64,000 bases of DNA from the NCBI GenBank assembly GCA_035294005.1, contig DATGLT010000188.1, forward strand, positions 38,465-102,464, given 5' to 3'. Origin of the DNA: JANXQE01 sp035294005 (GTDB lineage: Bacteria > Verrucomicrobiota > Verrucomicrobiia > Limisphaerales > UBA8199). Positions 45,619 to 54,037 of the stretch are shown piece after piece; the first letter of the stretch is position 1; each line of letters opens with the position of its first letter. The notes below the pieces were generated by a model. The model was not told the origin of the DNA and did not search any database. It was given only the letters and a program-made list of their open reading frames with translations. The translations under genes and the position numbers were made by a program.

Positions 45619-46134
45619 TCACCACTTCCCTTCGGCCAGCAAGGCCGTTACGTTCTTGGCAAGATCGGCCGCCAGAAGTGGCAAGGCCTGCCGTTCGGCT
45701 GAAGGCAAGTCCGAACCGACACGGATGAGCGTGTAACCGATGACCGGCTGGTCCAGCAGGACTCGGCCGGTCGCGCGTTCGGTGGCCGTGACGTGGGCCG
45801 TGAGGGTTAACCGGAAGTCCCGCACCATCAGTACGTCATTGTAGGCCAGGGTGATTTCCGCCCGCTGATAAGCGGTGAGCGCGCCGTTCACCACGATATC
45901 CGCGCCCCCGTTGGAGACCAGTTGGAACGTGCCGTCCCTTTGAATTTCCTTGCGCATCTGTGCCGTCACTGCGTCGGTGAGCCGCGGTTGGAGCGTCTGG
46001 TTGGCAAACGGGGTTACTTGCACCGATTTCTCTCCCGCTGCCATTCCATTGGTGGGGCCCAAATGGTAACCGGCGCACCCGGTAAAGAGCAGCAACATTA
46101 AGACCCCTGCCGTGTTGACGGCTCGCCGTCGCAT
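45619..46134 (-). CDS. lptE: LPS-assembly lipoprotein LptE-like
   Basis: 171 residues. The lipobox LLLFTGCAGYHLG puts a lipid on Cys20 and anchors it to the outer membrane. The motif GYHLG, then VQVTPFANQTLQPRLTDAVTAQMRKEIQRDG and NGGADIVVNGALTAYQ are typical of LptE, which plugs LptD for lipopolysaccharide insertion. Length (about 170) is usual. Only 1 nt separates it from the upstream BamD-like gene, so both outer-membrane assembly lipoprotein-type genes are translated together. LptD is not in the window. Confidence 0.87.
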   Translation of the reverse strand: MRRRAVNTAGVLMLLLFTGCAGYHLGPTNGMAAGEKSVQVTPFANQTLQPRLTDAVTAQMRKEIQRDGTFQLVSNGGADIVVNGALTAYQRAEITLAYNDVLMVRDFRLTLTAHVTATERATGRVLLDQPVIGYTLIRVGSDLPSAERQALPLLAADLAKNVTALLAEGKW

Positions 46135-46135
46135 G

Positions 46136-47140
46136 TTACTGGCTGGCGGTTTGGGATTTCGTTTCCGGTTGCGTGCGCTTTTTCAACGCGTCGATCCGTT
46201 GCCTGGCCGGGCCCGCATAAGGCGAGTTCGGATCCAGGATGATGACCTCGTTGTAATAAACGAGCGCGCCGTTCCAGCGTTTGTACTTTTCGTAAAATTT
46301 TGCGATTTTGAAACTGCCGCGGGCTTGCTCCGTTTTCAGAGTAGTGATGATCTTTTGGGCTTTCGCCACGCGCGGGTCGTTCGGATACAGAGTGATGAAA
46401 TCCGTGAAGGTTGAAATGGCCTGTCCGGCGGTGCTTTGATCGTATTCGGCGGTTTGGGCCTGTTTATTGTAAGCCAGGGCCTGCCGGTACAGGGCATCCG
46501 CCGCAATTTGCGGCCGGTCATGGTAACGGTCGGCAGCGGTTTCGTATGCTTTTGCCGCCATTGCGTAATTCGACTGCTTCTCTCTGGCGGCGCCAATGTT
46601 CATTTGCGCTTTCGGAGCAACGTCACTATAAGGACCATTTTTGACAATTTTCTCGTACATATCCGAGGTCTTGTCCATGGAGCTGAAGATGGGGATGTAT
46701 CCCCAAAGCTTGAACCATTTGCCGGCGAGATATTTGTTGGCGATGTCGAACTGGCGTTGCTCGATTTCCTGGTAATTGGCGATCTTGGGCTGCTTTTCGA
46801 TCACCTTTTGGTATTCTCGGAAAGCTTGCTCGTCCTTGCCGGTCGCTTCATAGCAGCGGCCGACCAGGTATTGCGCGCGAGGAGCATAGTCGGACAGAGG
46901 CCACACGCGAACGACTCGCCGCGCTGCCTTCAACGCGAGGCCGTAGTCCTTCTTGTCGAATGCGGCCTGGGATACGTCCAACTGGTCCTTGGCCCGGGTC
47001 CGCGTCCATTTGCCGCCGCCGCCTGCGGACTCATACGTCCAGCCTTCTCCAGGACGATAGATCAGTGGAGCTGGCGAACTAAACGGAATCGCCACCAGGC
47101 AAGAGATGATTAAAAGCAGTCGAACACACCGGCTACTCAT
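46136..47140 (-). CDS. BamD-like outer-membrane assembly TPR protein
   Basis: 334 residues. The N-terminal hydrophobic stretch has a possible lipobox (IISC, Cys14), but the cysteine is followed by more hydrophobic residues, so a plain Sec signal peptide ending near FSSPA is an alternative. TPR-like repeats run from residue 55 onwards: AAFDKKDYGLALKAARRVVRVWPLSDYAPRAQYLVGRCYEATGK, DVAPKAQMNIGAAREKQSNYAMAAKAYETAADRYHD, ISTFTDFITLYPNDPRVAKAQKI. This is the BamD/YfiO pattern of roughly five TPR units. In other bacteria BamD is essential for BamA-driven beta-barrel insertion. It pairs with lptE directly downstream. Confidence 0.82.
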   Translation of the reverse strand: MSSRCVRLLLIISCLVAIPFSSPAPLIYRPGEGWTYESAGGGGKWTRTRAKDQLDVSQAAFDKKDYGLALKAARRVVRVWPLSDYAPRAQYLVGRCYEATGKDEQAFREYQKVIEKQPKIANYQEIEQRQFDIANKYLAGKWFKLWGYIPIFSSMDKTSDMYEKIVKNGPYSDVAPKAQMNIGAAREKQSNYAMAAKAYETAADRYHDRPQIAADALYRQALAYNKQAQTAEYDQSTAGQAISTFTDFITLYPNDPRVAKAQKIITTLKTEQARGSFKIAKFYEKYKRWNGALVYYNEVIILDPNSPYAGPARQRIDALKKRTQPETKSQTASQ

Positions 47141-47183
47141 AGCTCAGACGGTACCGGCGCAGCCGCAGGTGTCCAGCCCAAAC

Positions 47184-47699
47184 TCAACCGCGGTAAACGA
47201 TCATTACGCCGAAATCGGTGAGGAGTTTCTGGGTTCCAATATCCAGATGCGTGTAGCTCAGGGTGTTGATGCTAATGATATTCGGTTCGCCGACTTTGAG
47301 CAGGAAATTACTTACGACTTCGTCGAATTTGTCATGCCCCACCTCGACGCAATCTGTGTGCTTAATGGTTTTGACCCGCATCTTGCGGTCTGATTCCTTG
47401 GCGGCGACTTCCAACGGCGCCAGGGGCTTGGCGATGAGCACCTCCGGGGCTTTGTTGGACGGCACGCGCAAGTGCATCTCCACTTTTGCCGCGGCTGAGG
47501 ACGCAATTGGATTGGAAGGATTGGCCCCGATGCGCGCCTCGGGAGGCAGGGTGGGTATGCCTCCAGGATGGGGAACAATGTTGGGTTCAGGGATGACAAT
47601 GGACTCGCCGCAAGAGGGGCAATCAATTTCAGAGCCGGCTCCGGAACTGTCCACCGCCAATTCCTGTTCGCATTTGGGGCAATTAAAAATTACATCCAT
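47184..47699 (-). CDS. Zinc-ribbon protein of unknown function
   Basis: 171 residues. The N-terminal zinc ribbon reads CPKCEQELAVDSSGAGSEIDCPSCGESIVIPEP (two C-x2-C pairs). A Pro-rich linker follows, then a small alpha/beta region (KVGEPNIISINTLSYTHLDIGTQKLLTDFGVMIVYRG). The same layout of ribbon followed by another domain occurs in the kinase at 44130 and the propeller protein at 2465. It is part of the minus-strand operon between murA's small neighbour and the BamD-like gene. No function can be assigned. Confidence 0.72.
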   Translation of the reverse strand: MDVIFNCPKCEQELAVDSSGAGSEIDCPSCGESIVIPEPNIVPHPGGIPTLPPEARIGANPSNPIASSAAAKVEMHLRVPSNKAPEVLIAKPLAPLEVAAKESDRKMRVKTIKHTDCVEVGHDKFDEVVSNFLLKVGEPNIISINTLSYTHLDIGTQKLLTDFGVMIVYRG

Positions 47700-47768
47700 A
47701 ACCGGCCTTTGTTGGTGAACTGCAAGCGCAGGATAAGAGTTTTTGTTGCAGCATGCCAGATAAAAATT

Positions 47769-48173
47769 TTATTCGTATGCGTTTTCGAGCTTCTTGATCC
47801 GCGGCCAGACCGGTGAACTCTCCGGAGTCCTTTTCTTGACTTCAGCGAAAATGCGCTTGGCTTCGGCCGTGTTTTCGCGGGAGAGCAAAAGGCAGTAATC
47901 CAGCTGGATCCATGCTTTGCGCGGGTCCTGGATCAGGCGGTCGTTCACTTTGAGCCAATTGCCCAGCGCCGCCGCGCCCTGCGCTTCCGCAGTGGCCAGG
48001 CTGGCTTGCAAGGGCTGCGGAACGCCTTCGAGACTTTCCCCCACCACTACTGCCGCCGCGGCTTGTTTTTGCTGAACAACCTCCTCGTTTTTTACCCGCT
48101 CCCAATAGAAAAACAATTCCCATCCCCCATACAGCACTCCCAGGATGATGATTGCGCCGATAACTTTGGTCAT
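47769..48173 (-). CDS. Small single-pass membrane protein
   Basis: 134 residues. N-terminal membrane helix (KVIGAIIILGVLYGGWELFFYW), then a soluble helical part with TPR-like character (AWIQLDYCLLLSRENTAEAKRIFAEVKKRTPESSPVWPRIKKLENAYE). Its ATG overlaps the stop of murA (ATGA), indicating translational coupling. Role unknown; perhaps a scaffold in the envelope pathway. Confidence 0.75.
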   Translation of the reverse strand: MTKVIGAIIILGVLYGGWELFFYWERVKNEEVVQQKQAAAAVVVGESLEGVPQPLQASLATAEAQGAAALGNWLKVNDRLIQDPRKAWIQLDYCLLLSRENTAEAKRIFAEVKKRTPESSPVWPRIKKLENAYE

Positions 48174-49432
48174 GATTCTTCTATCCGCTCGATGCGGGCG
48201 CCGAGTTGGCGCAACTTGCCATCGATGTTCTCATATCCACGATCCAAATGATAGACGCGATTGACTTGCGTTGTTCCCCGAGCGGCCAGGCCCGCAATGA
48301 CCAGGGCTGCCGACGCCCGTAAATCGCTCGCCATGACCGGCGCGCCGCTGAGCGGTTTGCCGCCTTTAACTATCGCGCTGGGACCTTCGATCTCAATGTC
48401 CGCCCCGAGCCGCGCCAGTTCGCTGACATGCATGAAACGGGACTCGAAAATGCGCTCCGTGATGATGCTCAAGCCCGGGGTCAGCGTCATCAGGGCCATC
48501 ATTTGGGCCTGGGCGTCCGTGGGGAAACCCGAATAAGGCAGCGTCGTAATATCAACGGGGCGCAAACTGCCGTTCCGGCTCACCGTCAAGCTGCCCGCGT
48601 TGCGCTCCACCCGGACACCGGCATCGTGAAGTTTATCCAGCACCGCGTGCATATGGTCGGGCCTTGCGCCGTGCAGGGTCACTTTGCCGTTGGTCGCCGC
48701 CGCGGCGATGGCATAGGTGGCGGCTTCAATTCGGTCCGGAATCACGTCGTGTTCGGCGCCGTGAAGTTCATCGACCCCGGTGATCGTAATCGTCGGGCTT
48801 CCGGCGCCGCTTATGCGGGCGCCCATGGCCGTCAGGAAATTCGCGAGGTCCACAACCTCCGGCTCACAGGCGGCGCTTTCGATGACGGTAACCCCCTGGG
48901 CGAGCACGGCTGCCATAATCACGTTGGCCGTCCCCAGCACCGTTGAACCCGAGCGGCCCCCCAAAAAAATGGGCGAGCCCGTCAGGCGTTTGGCTGTGGC
49001 CTGAACATAGCCATTCTCGATCACGACCTTTGCGCCAAGAGCCTGGAATCCTTTGAGGTGGAGATTAATTGGGCGCGCGCCAATAATACAGCCGCCCGGC
49101 AGCGAAACAGTAGCCTTTCGCAAGCGCCCCAGCAAAGGACCCATAATGCAGATCGAGCCCCGCATTTTACGGATCAAATCGTAATCTCCCGCGCCCTTTA
49201 TTTTCTTGGCTTGCACGCGGATGGTTCCGTTTTGCAGGCGTACTTCGGCTCCAAGCCAGCTCAGGATTTGCGCCATGAACCGCACATCGCTCAGGTCGGG
49301 CACGCGGCGGATGACGCACGGCTCCTTGGTGAGCAGTGTCGCCGCCATGATCGGCAAGACGGCGTTCTTCGCGCCGCTGATGGTGACTTCCCCTTCCAAG
49401 GGCACTCCGCCTTTAATAAGCAAACTATCCAT
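48170..49432 (-). CDS. murA: UDP-N-acetylglucosamine enolpyruvyl transferase MurA
   Basis: 420 residues, the standard length. MurA performs the first committed step of peptidoglycan synthesis with phosphoenolpyruvate. The start MDSLLIKGGVPLEGEVTISGAKNAVLP, the VSLPGGCIIGARPINLHL loop with Cys at position 115 (the residue alkylated by fosfomycin in E. coli), and IRPDRIEAATYA-like IPDRIEAATYAIAAAAT are all visible. It follows prmC by about 23 nt and precedes a small membrane protein with a 4-nt overlap. Confidence 0.96.
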   Translation of the reverse strand: MDSLLIKGGVPLEGEVTISGAKNAVLPIMAATLLTKEPCVIRRVPDLSDVRFMAQILSWLGAEVRLQNGTIRVQAKKIKGAGDYDLIRKMRGSICIMGPLLGRLRKATVSLPGGCIIGARPINLHLKGFQALGAKVVIENGYVQATAKRLTGSPIFLGGRSGSTVLGTANVIMAAVLAQGVTVIESAACEPEVVDLANFLTAMGARISGAGSPTITITGVDELHGAEHDVIPDRIEAATYAIAAAATNGKVTLHGARPDHMHAVLDKLHDAGVRVERNAGSLTVSRNGSLRPVDITTLPYSGFPTDAQAQMMALMTLTPGLSIITERIFESRFMHVSELARLGADIEIEGPSAIVKGGKPLSGAPVMASDLRASAALVIAGLAARGTTQVNRVYHLDRGYENIDGKLRQLGARIERIEES

Positions 49433-49455
49433 GAGTTTCGTCGAAATCGGGCGCG

Positions 49456-50358
49456 CTAAGTCGATACTCGCGCAATCAAGATTCTCGGCCGGTGAGTGTA
49501 GTCGTTGAGGATCTCCTCGACAATCCAGTTTTCACCGCGAAAGATCTTTTCAATGGCCGAATGTTGTCCATCGCCAAACTCGATCATGATTTTACCGTCG
49601 GGCTTGAGCCGTGATGCAGCCTGGGTTGCCAATTGCCGGTAGAAATCCAACCCATCCGGGCCGCCATTCAGTGCGACGTGAGGATCATACTCGCGAACTT
49701 CAGGCTCGAGGTCTGAAATTTCCGCGCTCGGTATGTAAGGCGGATTAGCCGCCACGAGGTCGAACTGTGCACCCGAAGGAACTGTCCCCAAGCCGTCTCC
49801 AAGCACCAACTCGACACGCTCGTCCACCTTATGACGAGCCGCGTTTTGCCTCGCCACCGCTAGCGCGCGCTCTGAAATATCCAGCCCGGTCACTCTTGCC
49901 GGCGGGCAGTTCACCGCAATAGCTATCGCCAGGCAACCGCTGCCGGTCCCAAAATCCAGCGCGCTCACCTTTGCCGCTTCCGGTGCAAGTCCCTCAGACA
50001 CCGGACTCGTTGATACGGCAGAGTGCCGGCTCTTCAGAAAGGTCCATGCGGCTTCAGCCAGCAGTTCGGTTTCAGGCCGGGGAACAAGCACGTCCTTGCT
50101 CACACCGATATCCAGTCCACAAAAGCAGGCGCTCCCCACAATGTGCTGCAAGGGTTCGCGGGCGCCTCTTCGTTTTACCAGTTGGCGCATCGTCTCCTCC
50201 TCGGCGCCATCGAGCGCGCGCTCGAAGCTCAGGTAAAGCCGCATTCGGGGCAATTGCAGAGTGTGCGCCAGTAACAGCTCCGCCCGGAGCCGCGGCGATT
50301 CAACGTTCTTCTTCGTCAGGAACTCCGTGCTGCGCTGGATTGCTTCCAAAACCGTCAC
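49456..50358 (-). CDS. prmC: Peptide chain release factor methyltransferase PrmC
   Basis: 300 residues from GTG 50358 (VTVLEAIQRSTEFL); the frame extends to another GTG at 50415, which has no family resemblance. PrmC methylates the GGQ glutamine of release factors using SAM. Signs: the N-terminal helical domain with ESPRLRAELLLAHTL, the PRPETELLAEAA entry, the SAM-binding LDFGTGSGCLAIAIA, and the catalytic NPPY in DLVAANPPYIPSAEI. Gene order prmC-murA is common in several phyla. Length is slightly longer than the usual 280 residues because of a Ser/Ala insertion near residue 135. Confidence 0.93.
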   Translation of the reverse strand: MTVLEAIQRSTEFLTKKNVESPRLRAELLLAHTLQLPRMRLYLSFERALDGAEEETMRQLVKRRGAREPLQHIVGSACFCGLDIGVSKDVLVPRPETELLAEAAWTFLKSRHSAVSTSPVSEGLAPEAAKVSALDFGTGSGCLAIAIAVNCPPARVTGLDISERALAVARQNAARHKVDERVELVLGDGLGTVPSGAQFDLVAANPPYIPSAEISDLEPEVREYDPHVALNGGPDGLDFYRQLATQAASRLKPDGKIMIEFGDGQHSAIEKIFRGENWIVEEILNDYTHRPRILIARVST

Positions 50359-50434
50359 TCGCCAAGAATACCGTGGGTCAGAGACGTTCAAAGCGGAAAA
50401 GAACTGCAGGAGCACAAACTGGGGAAGAAGGCCC

Positions 50435-50818
50435 TCAGTCTTTTGGAACTTCAGGCGGCGCCAGGTTTTTGATTTGCTCGAGCAGCTCGCCTGGGCGGAA
50501 AGGTTTAAGCAGGAACGCGTCGGCGCCCGAGACCTTCGATTCCAATTGGGTAGTGCGGTCGGCGCTTACGGTCACGATGATCACGGGAATGGTCCGGGTC
50601 GACTCGGATTCCTTGAGTTCGCGAAGAGCAGCCAGGCCGCTCATTTCGGGCATGCGCACATCGAGAACGATCACCCGGGGCAGTTCCTGTTTTGCGATAT
50701 CGACTCCTTCGCGCCCGGTCTTTGCCCCCAGCATTTCATAACCATTGCGCTCGAGGTAGTGTTTGAGCACTCGGTGCATGATGGGGTCGTCATCAACGAC
50801 AAGGACTTTCTGCGCCAT
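50435..50818 (-). CDS. Single-domain response regulator
   Basis: 127 residues from ATG 50818 (MAQKVLVVDDDPIM). CheY-like receiver only: acid pair DDD at 9-11, phosphoacceptor aspartate in VIVLDVRMPE near 53, Thr in IIVTVSA and Lys in LKPFRPGE near 106. No output domain, so it should act through protein contact, like CheY or PilG/PilH. Its ATG is about 140 nt from the start of the divergent LysM gene. No histidine kinase is adjacent. Confidence 0.9.
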   Translation of the reverse strand: MAQKVLVVDDDPIMHRVLKHYLERNGYEMLGAKTGREGVDIAKQELPRVIVLDVRMPEMSGLAALRELKESESTRTIPVIIVTVSADRTTQLESKVSGADAFLLKPFRPGELLEQIKNLAPPEVPKD

Positions 50819-50956
50819 AGGTCCGGACTGTTCGAGGTTGTATCTTCTCAAAGCCGCGCAAAGGATACAAGAATGGCTTTTGGGCACGTCACGGGCGCCT
50901 TTTTTCACATCCCGTTTGGCCTTGAAGTTGCCATGGGCCGCTCCTATCGTCGGGCT

Positions 50957-51544
50957 ATGAAAGCGATTGCGATTTTTGTCCTGGTCCTGGGCCTGTTCGC
51001 CGGAGTTCCGGCGCGGTCACAAGACGCCGCCACCGAGGAACGACTCAACAAACTTGCTGGTCAAATCGAGGACATCCGCGGTAACCAGGAGGCCATCACG
51101 CGGCGGATCGAAGCCCTGGCCAAGGAAATTGAAAGTGTCCGGACCCAGGCCGAAAAGCCGGCCGGCAACTACGCCAGCGACGAGGATCTCAAGCGCCTGG
51201 CCGAAGCCGTCAAAGAGATTGATCGCAAGCGCCTCGAGGACTACGAGAAAATCAGAACCGAACTCAAGAACCTCGGCAAAACTCTGGCTGCTCCCTCTCC
51301 GGCCGTTTCGAGACGGAGCTCGCAAGCCGTTTCGGAGAACGTCGCCACGGAAAAGACATCGGTTCCGGACAAGTACTTCGAGTACCAGGTCAAGAAAGGC
51401 GACACTCTGGCCATGATCGTTCAAGCGTACCGCGAGCAGAACATCAAGGTGAGCACGGACCAAATCCTTAAGGCAAACCCGGGGTTAAAGCCTGAAAGAA
51501 TGAGAGTGGGACAAACGATCAAAATTCCCCCTCCCCAATCGTAG
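50957..51544 (+). CDS. Secreted LysM-domain protein with coiled coil
   Basis: 195 residues from ATG 50957, giving a good signal peptide (MKAIAIFVLVLGLFAGVPARSQD); a long open frame upstream reads through the opposite-strand response regulator and is not used. The middle is a predicted coiled coil (LAGQIEDIRGNQEAITRRIEALAKEIESVRT ... LAEAVKEIDRKRLEDYEKIRTELKNLGK). The C-terminal 48 residues form a LysM peptidoglycan-binding domain: YQVKKGDTLAMIVQAYREQNIKVSTDQILKANPGLKPERMRVGQTIKIP. It is likely periplasmic. The next gene follows 15 nt later on the same strand. Confidence 0.87.
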   Translation: MKAIAIFVLVLGLFAGVPARSQDAATEERLNKLAGQIEDIRGNQEAITRRIEALAKEIESVRTQAEKPAGNYASDEDLKRLAEAVKEIDRKRLEDYEKIRTELKNLGKTLAAPSPAVSRRSSQAVSENVATEKTSVPDKYFEYQVKKGDTLAMIVQAYREQNIKVSTDQILKANPGLKPERMRVGQTIKIPPPQS

Positions 51545-51559
51545 GCCGTTGAGCACACC

Positions 51560-52267
51560 ATGAACTGTTGCTTGTCCCGCTATTTGCAAATTGGCGTCCT
51601 CTCCTCCGGTTGCCTGATTGGAACAGTTTCTTTGTCGCTCCTGCCCTCCGTTTCCAAAGCGCAGGACAATGTCACGGTTCCAAAGTCTCGGCTCGAAGAG
51701 TTGGAACGCAAAGAAAAGGAACTGGAACGGCTGAAGGGTGATTTAGACAAGTCCAAGGAAGAGAATACAAAGCTGAAGAAGGAAAACGAAAAGGTGGTCG
51801 CGCGCCCTGTTCAAGCCCCGGCGCCGGAACCCGTGCCGACCTATGTCAGCCCGCCCTTGGAATCACTCCCGACGCTCAGGCCCGATGAAGTCGTTGATTC
51901 GATGGATCTCGCCAATTATTACCGCGGTGACCTGGCTGCCGCCGATCACCGCTTCCTGAAACAAAAGCTCACTGTCCGCGGCGAGATCGTCGGTTTCGAA
52001 AAGCCACTGTGGAAACGCAGTTACCGGGTATTTCTGAAGACCCCGTCGCACGACACCAAGGTGATGTGCGACCTCTTGCCGCCGGCCAAGGCGGAGGCTG
52101 TCTTCACGGCTAATCATGGGGAGGAGTTGGTCGCGTTGATAAATGAGACCCGCATCCCGATCGCGAAGGTGGGCCAGCAGGTTGTGATCAAGGGCGAATG
52201 CAAAGGATTTTCCGATTCCGTGGTTACGATCGTCGCCTGGGAAATGAAGGCGGTTGCGAATCGGTAA
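51560..52267 (+). CDS. Secreted protein with coiled coil and OB-fold-like domain
   Basis: 235 residues with a signal peptide ending near VSKAQD. Then a short coiled coil (LEELERKEKELERLKGDLDKSKEENTKLKKEN), a Pro-rich spacer, and a C-terminal domain of about 120 residues (DLANYYRGDLAAADHRFLKQKLTVRGEIVGFEKP ... PIAKVGQQVVIKGECKGFSDSVVTIVAWEMK). That end matches the tRNA_anti-like/OB-fold pattern of periplasmic proteins (V-x-G-x-V ... G-x-x-V-x-V-x-G). It follows the LysM gene and is probably co-transcribed. No catalytic residues; role unknown. Confidence 0.78.
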   Translation: MNCCLSRYLQIGVLSSGCLIGTVSLSLLPSVSKAQDNVTVPKSRLEELERKEKELERLKGDLDKSKEENTKLKKENEKVVARPVQAPAPEPVPTYVSPPLESLPTLRPDEVVDSMDLANYYRGDLAAADHRFLKQKLTVRGEIVGFEKPLWKRSYRVFLKTPSHDTKVMCDLLPPAKAEAVFTANHGEELVALINETRIPIAKVGQQVVIKGECKGFSDSVVTIVAWEMKAVANR

Positions 52268-52311
52268 GTGGGAGTCGAGCCGCGGGTCTTCGAACGGTTT
52301 GGCCAGACGGG

Positions 52312-52854
52312 CTACTTGGAGTTCTTGGGCGGGGCATTGGTCGCCGCCTTGGCCAGTTCCTCCTGCTGCTTGTTCCATTTAGCGGCAAGGTCGTTGTAAT
52401 CGGCAGCCATCTTGTTGAACTTCTTCACCACTTCATTGCGGTCGGCAGCCAGCTTGGCCATCTCTTCGTTCTGGGTCTTGATATCGTCGTTTTGCTTTTT
52501 GATGTTCTCGTTGGCTGATTCGAGGGCGCCTTTGTAGACCTCGATTTGTTTTTCGGCACGCTCGACTTCGTTGGTGGCTTTCTCGACGGCGCGAACCAGA
52601 GTCGAAATCTGCACGTCGTTGGATTTGACAGTTTGAGTCAACGCGTTCTTGAGGCCGTCCAGGCGCACGATCTCTGTTTCGTCGTGCTTAACGGTCGATT
52701 GGAGCGACTGAATATTCTCCAGCTTGTCATGCACCGTGTCGGTGAGGGATTGGACTTGTTTGCGCAAATCGGTCTCGCGCACCCATTGGAATGAGATCAG
52801 CGCGCACAGGCACAGCGCGAAGAAAATCAGGAGATTTTGGAGAAAAGCTTTCAT
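52312..52854 (-). CDS. Membrane-anchored coiled-coil protein of the Ton cluster
   Basis: 180 residues from ATG 52854, with an N-terminal membrane helix (FLQNLLIFFALCLCALISFQWV) followed by almost continuous heptads (LRKQVQSLTDTVHDKLENIQSLQSTVKHDE ... NENIKKQNDDIKTQNEEMAKLAADRNEVVKKFNK). It follows exbD by 19 nt on the same strand, as the last gene of the tonB-exbB-exbD unit. A structural or spacing role across the periplasm, linked to energy transduction, is an inference from position. No homolog recognised. Confidence 0.78.
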   Translation of the reverse strand: MKAFLQNLLIFFALCLCALISFQWVRETDLRKQVQSLTDTVHDKLENIQSLQSTVKHDETEIVRLDGLKNALTQTVKSNDVQISTLVRAVEKATNEVERAEKQIEVYKGALESANENIKKQNDDIKTQNEEMAKLAADRNEVVKKFNKMAADYNDLAAKWNKQQEELAKAATNAPPKNSK

Positions 52855-52873
52855 GGGTCGTTCATTTCCCGGG

Positions 52874-53296
52874 CTACTGCTGTTTGGTCGGCTGTGGCGC
52901 GATCGCAAACGAAACCTTTTGGATGCCCTGCCGGCGCACCAGGTCCAGCACATTGATGATCATGCCGTGGGTCGCGTCTTTGTCGCCGCTGATGTAAACC
53001 GGCACGTTGGTGTTGACCCGGAACTTGTTGGAAAGGTAGTTCTGCAGTTCGACGAAATTGACCGCCTTTTTCTCAATGTAAACGTTGCCGACTTTGTCGA
53101 CGGCGATGTTGACGATGTCGGGTTTGAAATCACGCTTGGCCACGGTTGCCGTAGGCAGGTCCATTTTGATGGACTGCAAACGGATCATGCTCAAGCTGGC
53201 CAACATGAATGACGCCAGCAGGAAAAACATGATGTCGATCAAGGGGATGATCTCGATACGCGCTTTGTGATGCTGAATGGGAGAGCCGATTTTCAT
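52874..53296 (-). CDS. ExbD/TolR biopolymer transport protein
   Basis: 140 residues. The single membrane helix (IIPLIDIMFFLLASFMLASLSM) carries the conserved aspartate (PLIDIMFFLL) that conducts protons with ExbB. The periplasmic domain after it has the usual ...VNIAVDKVGNVYIEKKAVNFVELQNYLSNKF... pattern. It follows the exbB gene by 20 nt. Could equally be TolR; the adjacent tonB gene favours the ExbD role. Confidence 0.9.
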   Translation of the reverse strand: MKIGSPIQHHKARIEIIPLIDIMFFLLASFMLASLSMIRLQSIKMDLPTATVAKRDFKPDIVNIAVDKVGNVYIEKKAVNFVELQNYLSNKFRVNTNVPVYISGDKDATHGMIINVLDLVRRQGIQKVSFAIAPQPTKQQ

Positions 53297-53316
53297 ACCA
53301 GCTTGGAGAATCGGGG

Positions 53317-53988
53317 TTAGCCGGCGGCAGTCGTTTGTTCGCGGCGGAATTCCATGGTGTCGGCGCCCCGCGCTTTAGCGGCCGTAACCATGATTTCAAC
53401 GTTCGTCGCCGCCGATTCTAGTTCGAACTGCAATTGCGCCAGTTTGCGACCAAAAAAGTTGTAGGGAACCAAAGACACGATCGCGATGGCCAAACCGCAC
53501 ATGGTCGCGATCAGGGCTTCCCCGATGCCGCCCGTAATCGCTCCCGTGGCGCCTTCTACGGTTGCGCTCCCAATCGAGAGGAACGTGCGGAAGATGCCGG
53601 ACACAGTCCCCAGCAACCCAAGCAACGGCGCCAGCGTCACCAGCGTGTCCATGACGGTTAAAAAGCGCCCGGCCTTTTGCAATTCCACTCCTGCGGCCAC
53701 CTGCAGGGCTCCCTGCAAGGATGAGTGGAAATGGTTCATCCCATGCCAAATCATGCGGATCACCGGGTCTTCGGAATTCTTGGATACCTGGGACGCCTGG
53801 CGGAAATCGCCCGCTTCCAGCGCGGCAAACAATTTCTCGAGAGTCACGGGATCCCTGCGCTGGCTCTCGCGGAACCACCAGAAGCTTCTCTCCCCTACCA
53901 CAGCTACGGCGACGATGGCCGTGATCAATATCGGCCACATCACCGGTCCGCCAGCCTCAAAATACTTTACCAGGACGTTTGCAAACAT
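53317..53988 (-). CDS. ExbB/TolQ/MotA-family proton channel protein
   Basis: 223 residues from ATG 53988 (MFANVLVKYFEAGGPVMWPI). Three membrane helices: near residues 15-35, 105-140 and 150-180. The conserved stretch TLVTLAPLLGLLGTVSGIFRTF and the following AITGGIGEALIATMCGLAIAIVSLVPYNFF are the ExbB/TolQ signature. It works with ExbD to use proton motive force and drive TonB. Gene order tonB-exbB-exbD on one strand with 49- and 20-nt gaps. Confidence 0.93.
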   Translation of the reverse strand: MFANVLVKYFEAGGPVMWPILITAIVAVAVVGERSFWWFRESQRRDPVTLEKLFAALEAGDFRQASQVSKNSEDPVIRMIWHGMNHFHSSLQGALQVAAGVELQKAGRFLTVMDTLVTLAPLLGLLGTVSGIFRTFLSIGSATVEGATGAITGGIGEALIATMCGLAIAIVSLVPYNFFGRKLAQLQFELESAATNVEIMVTAAKARGADTMEFRREQTTAAG

Positions 53989-54037
53989 ACGCGTTAGTTT
54001 TGATTGGAATGATTGTTCGTTTTGGGTGGTTCTCTGA

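Noticed and set aside
50261..51544. 427-codon open frame covering the response regulator region and the LysM gene
   Set aside because: The first 232 codons are antisense to prmC and the response regulator and have no protein pattern; the true start with signal peptide is at 50957.
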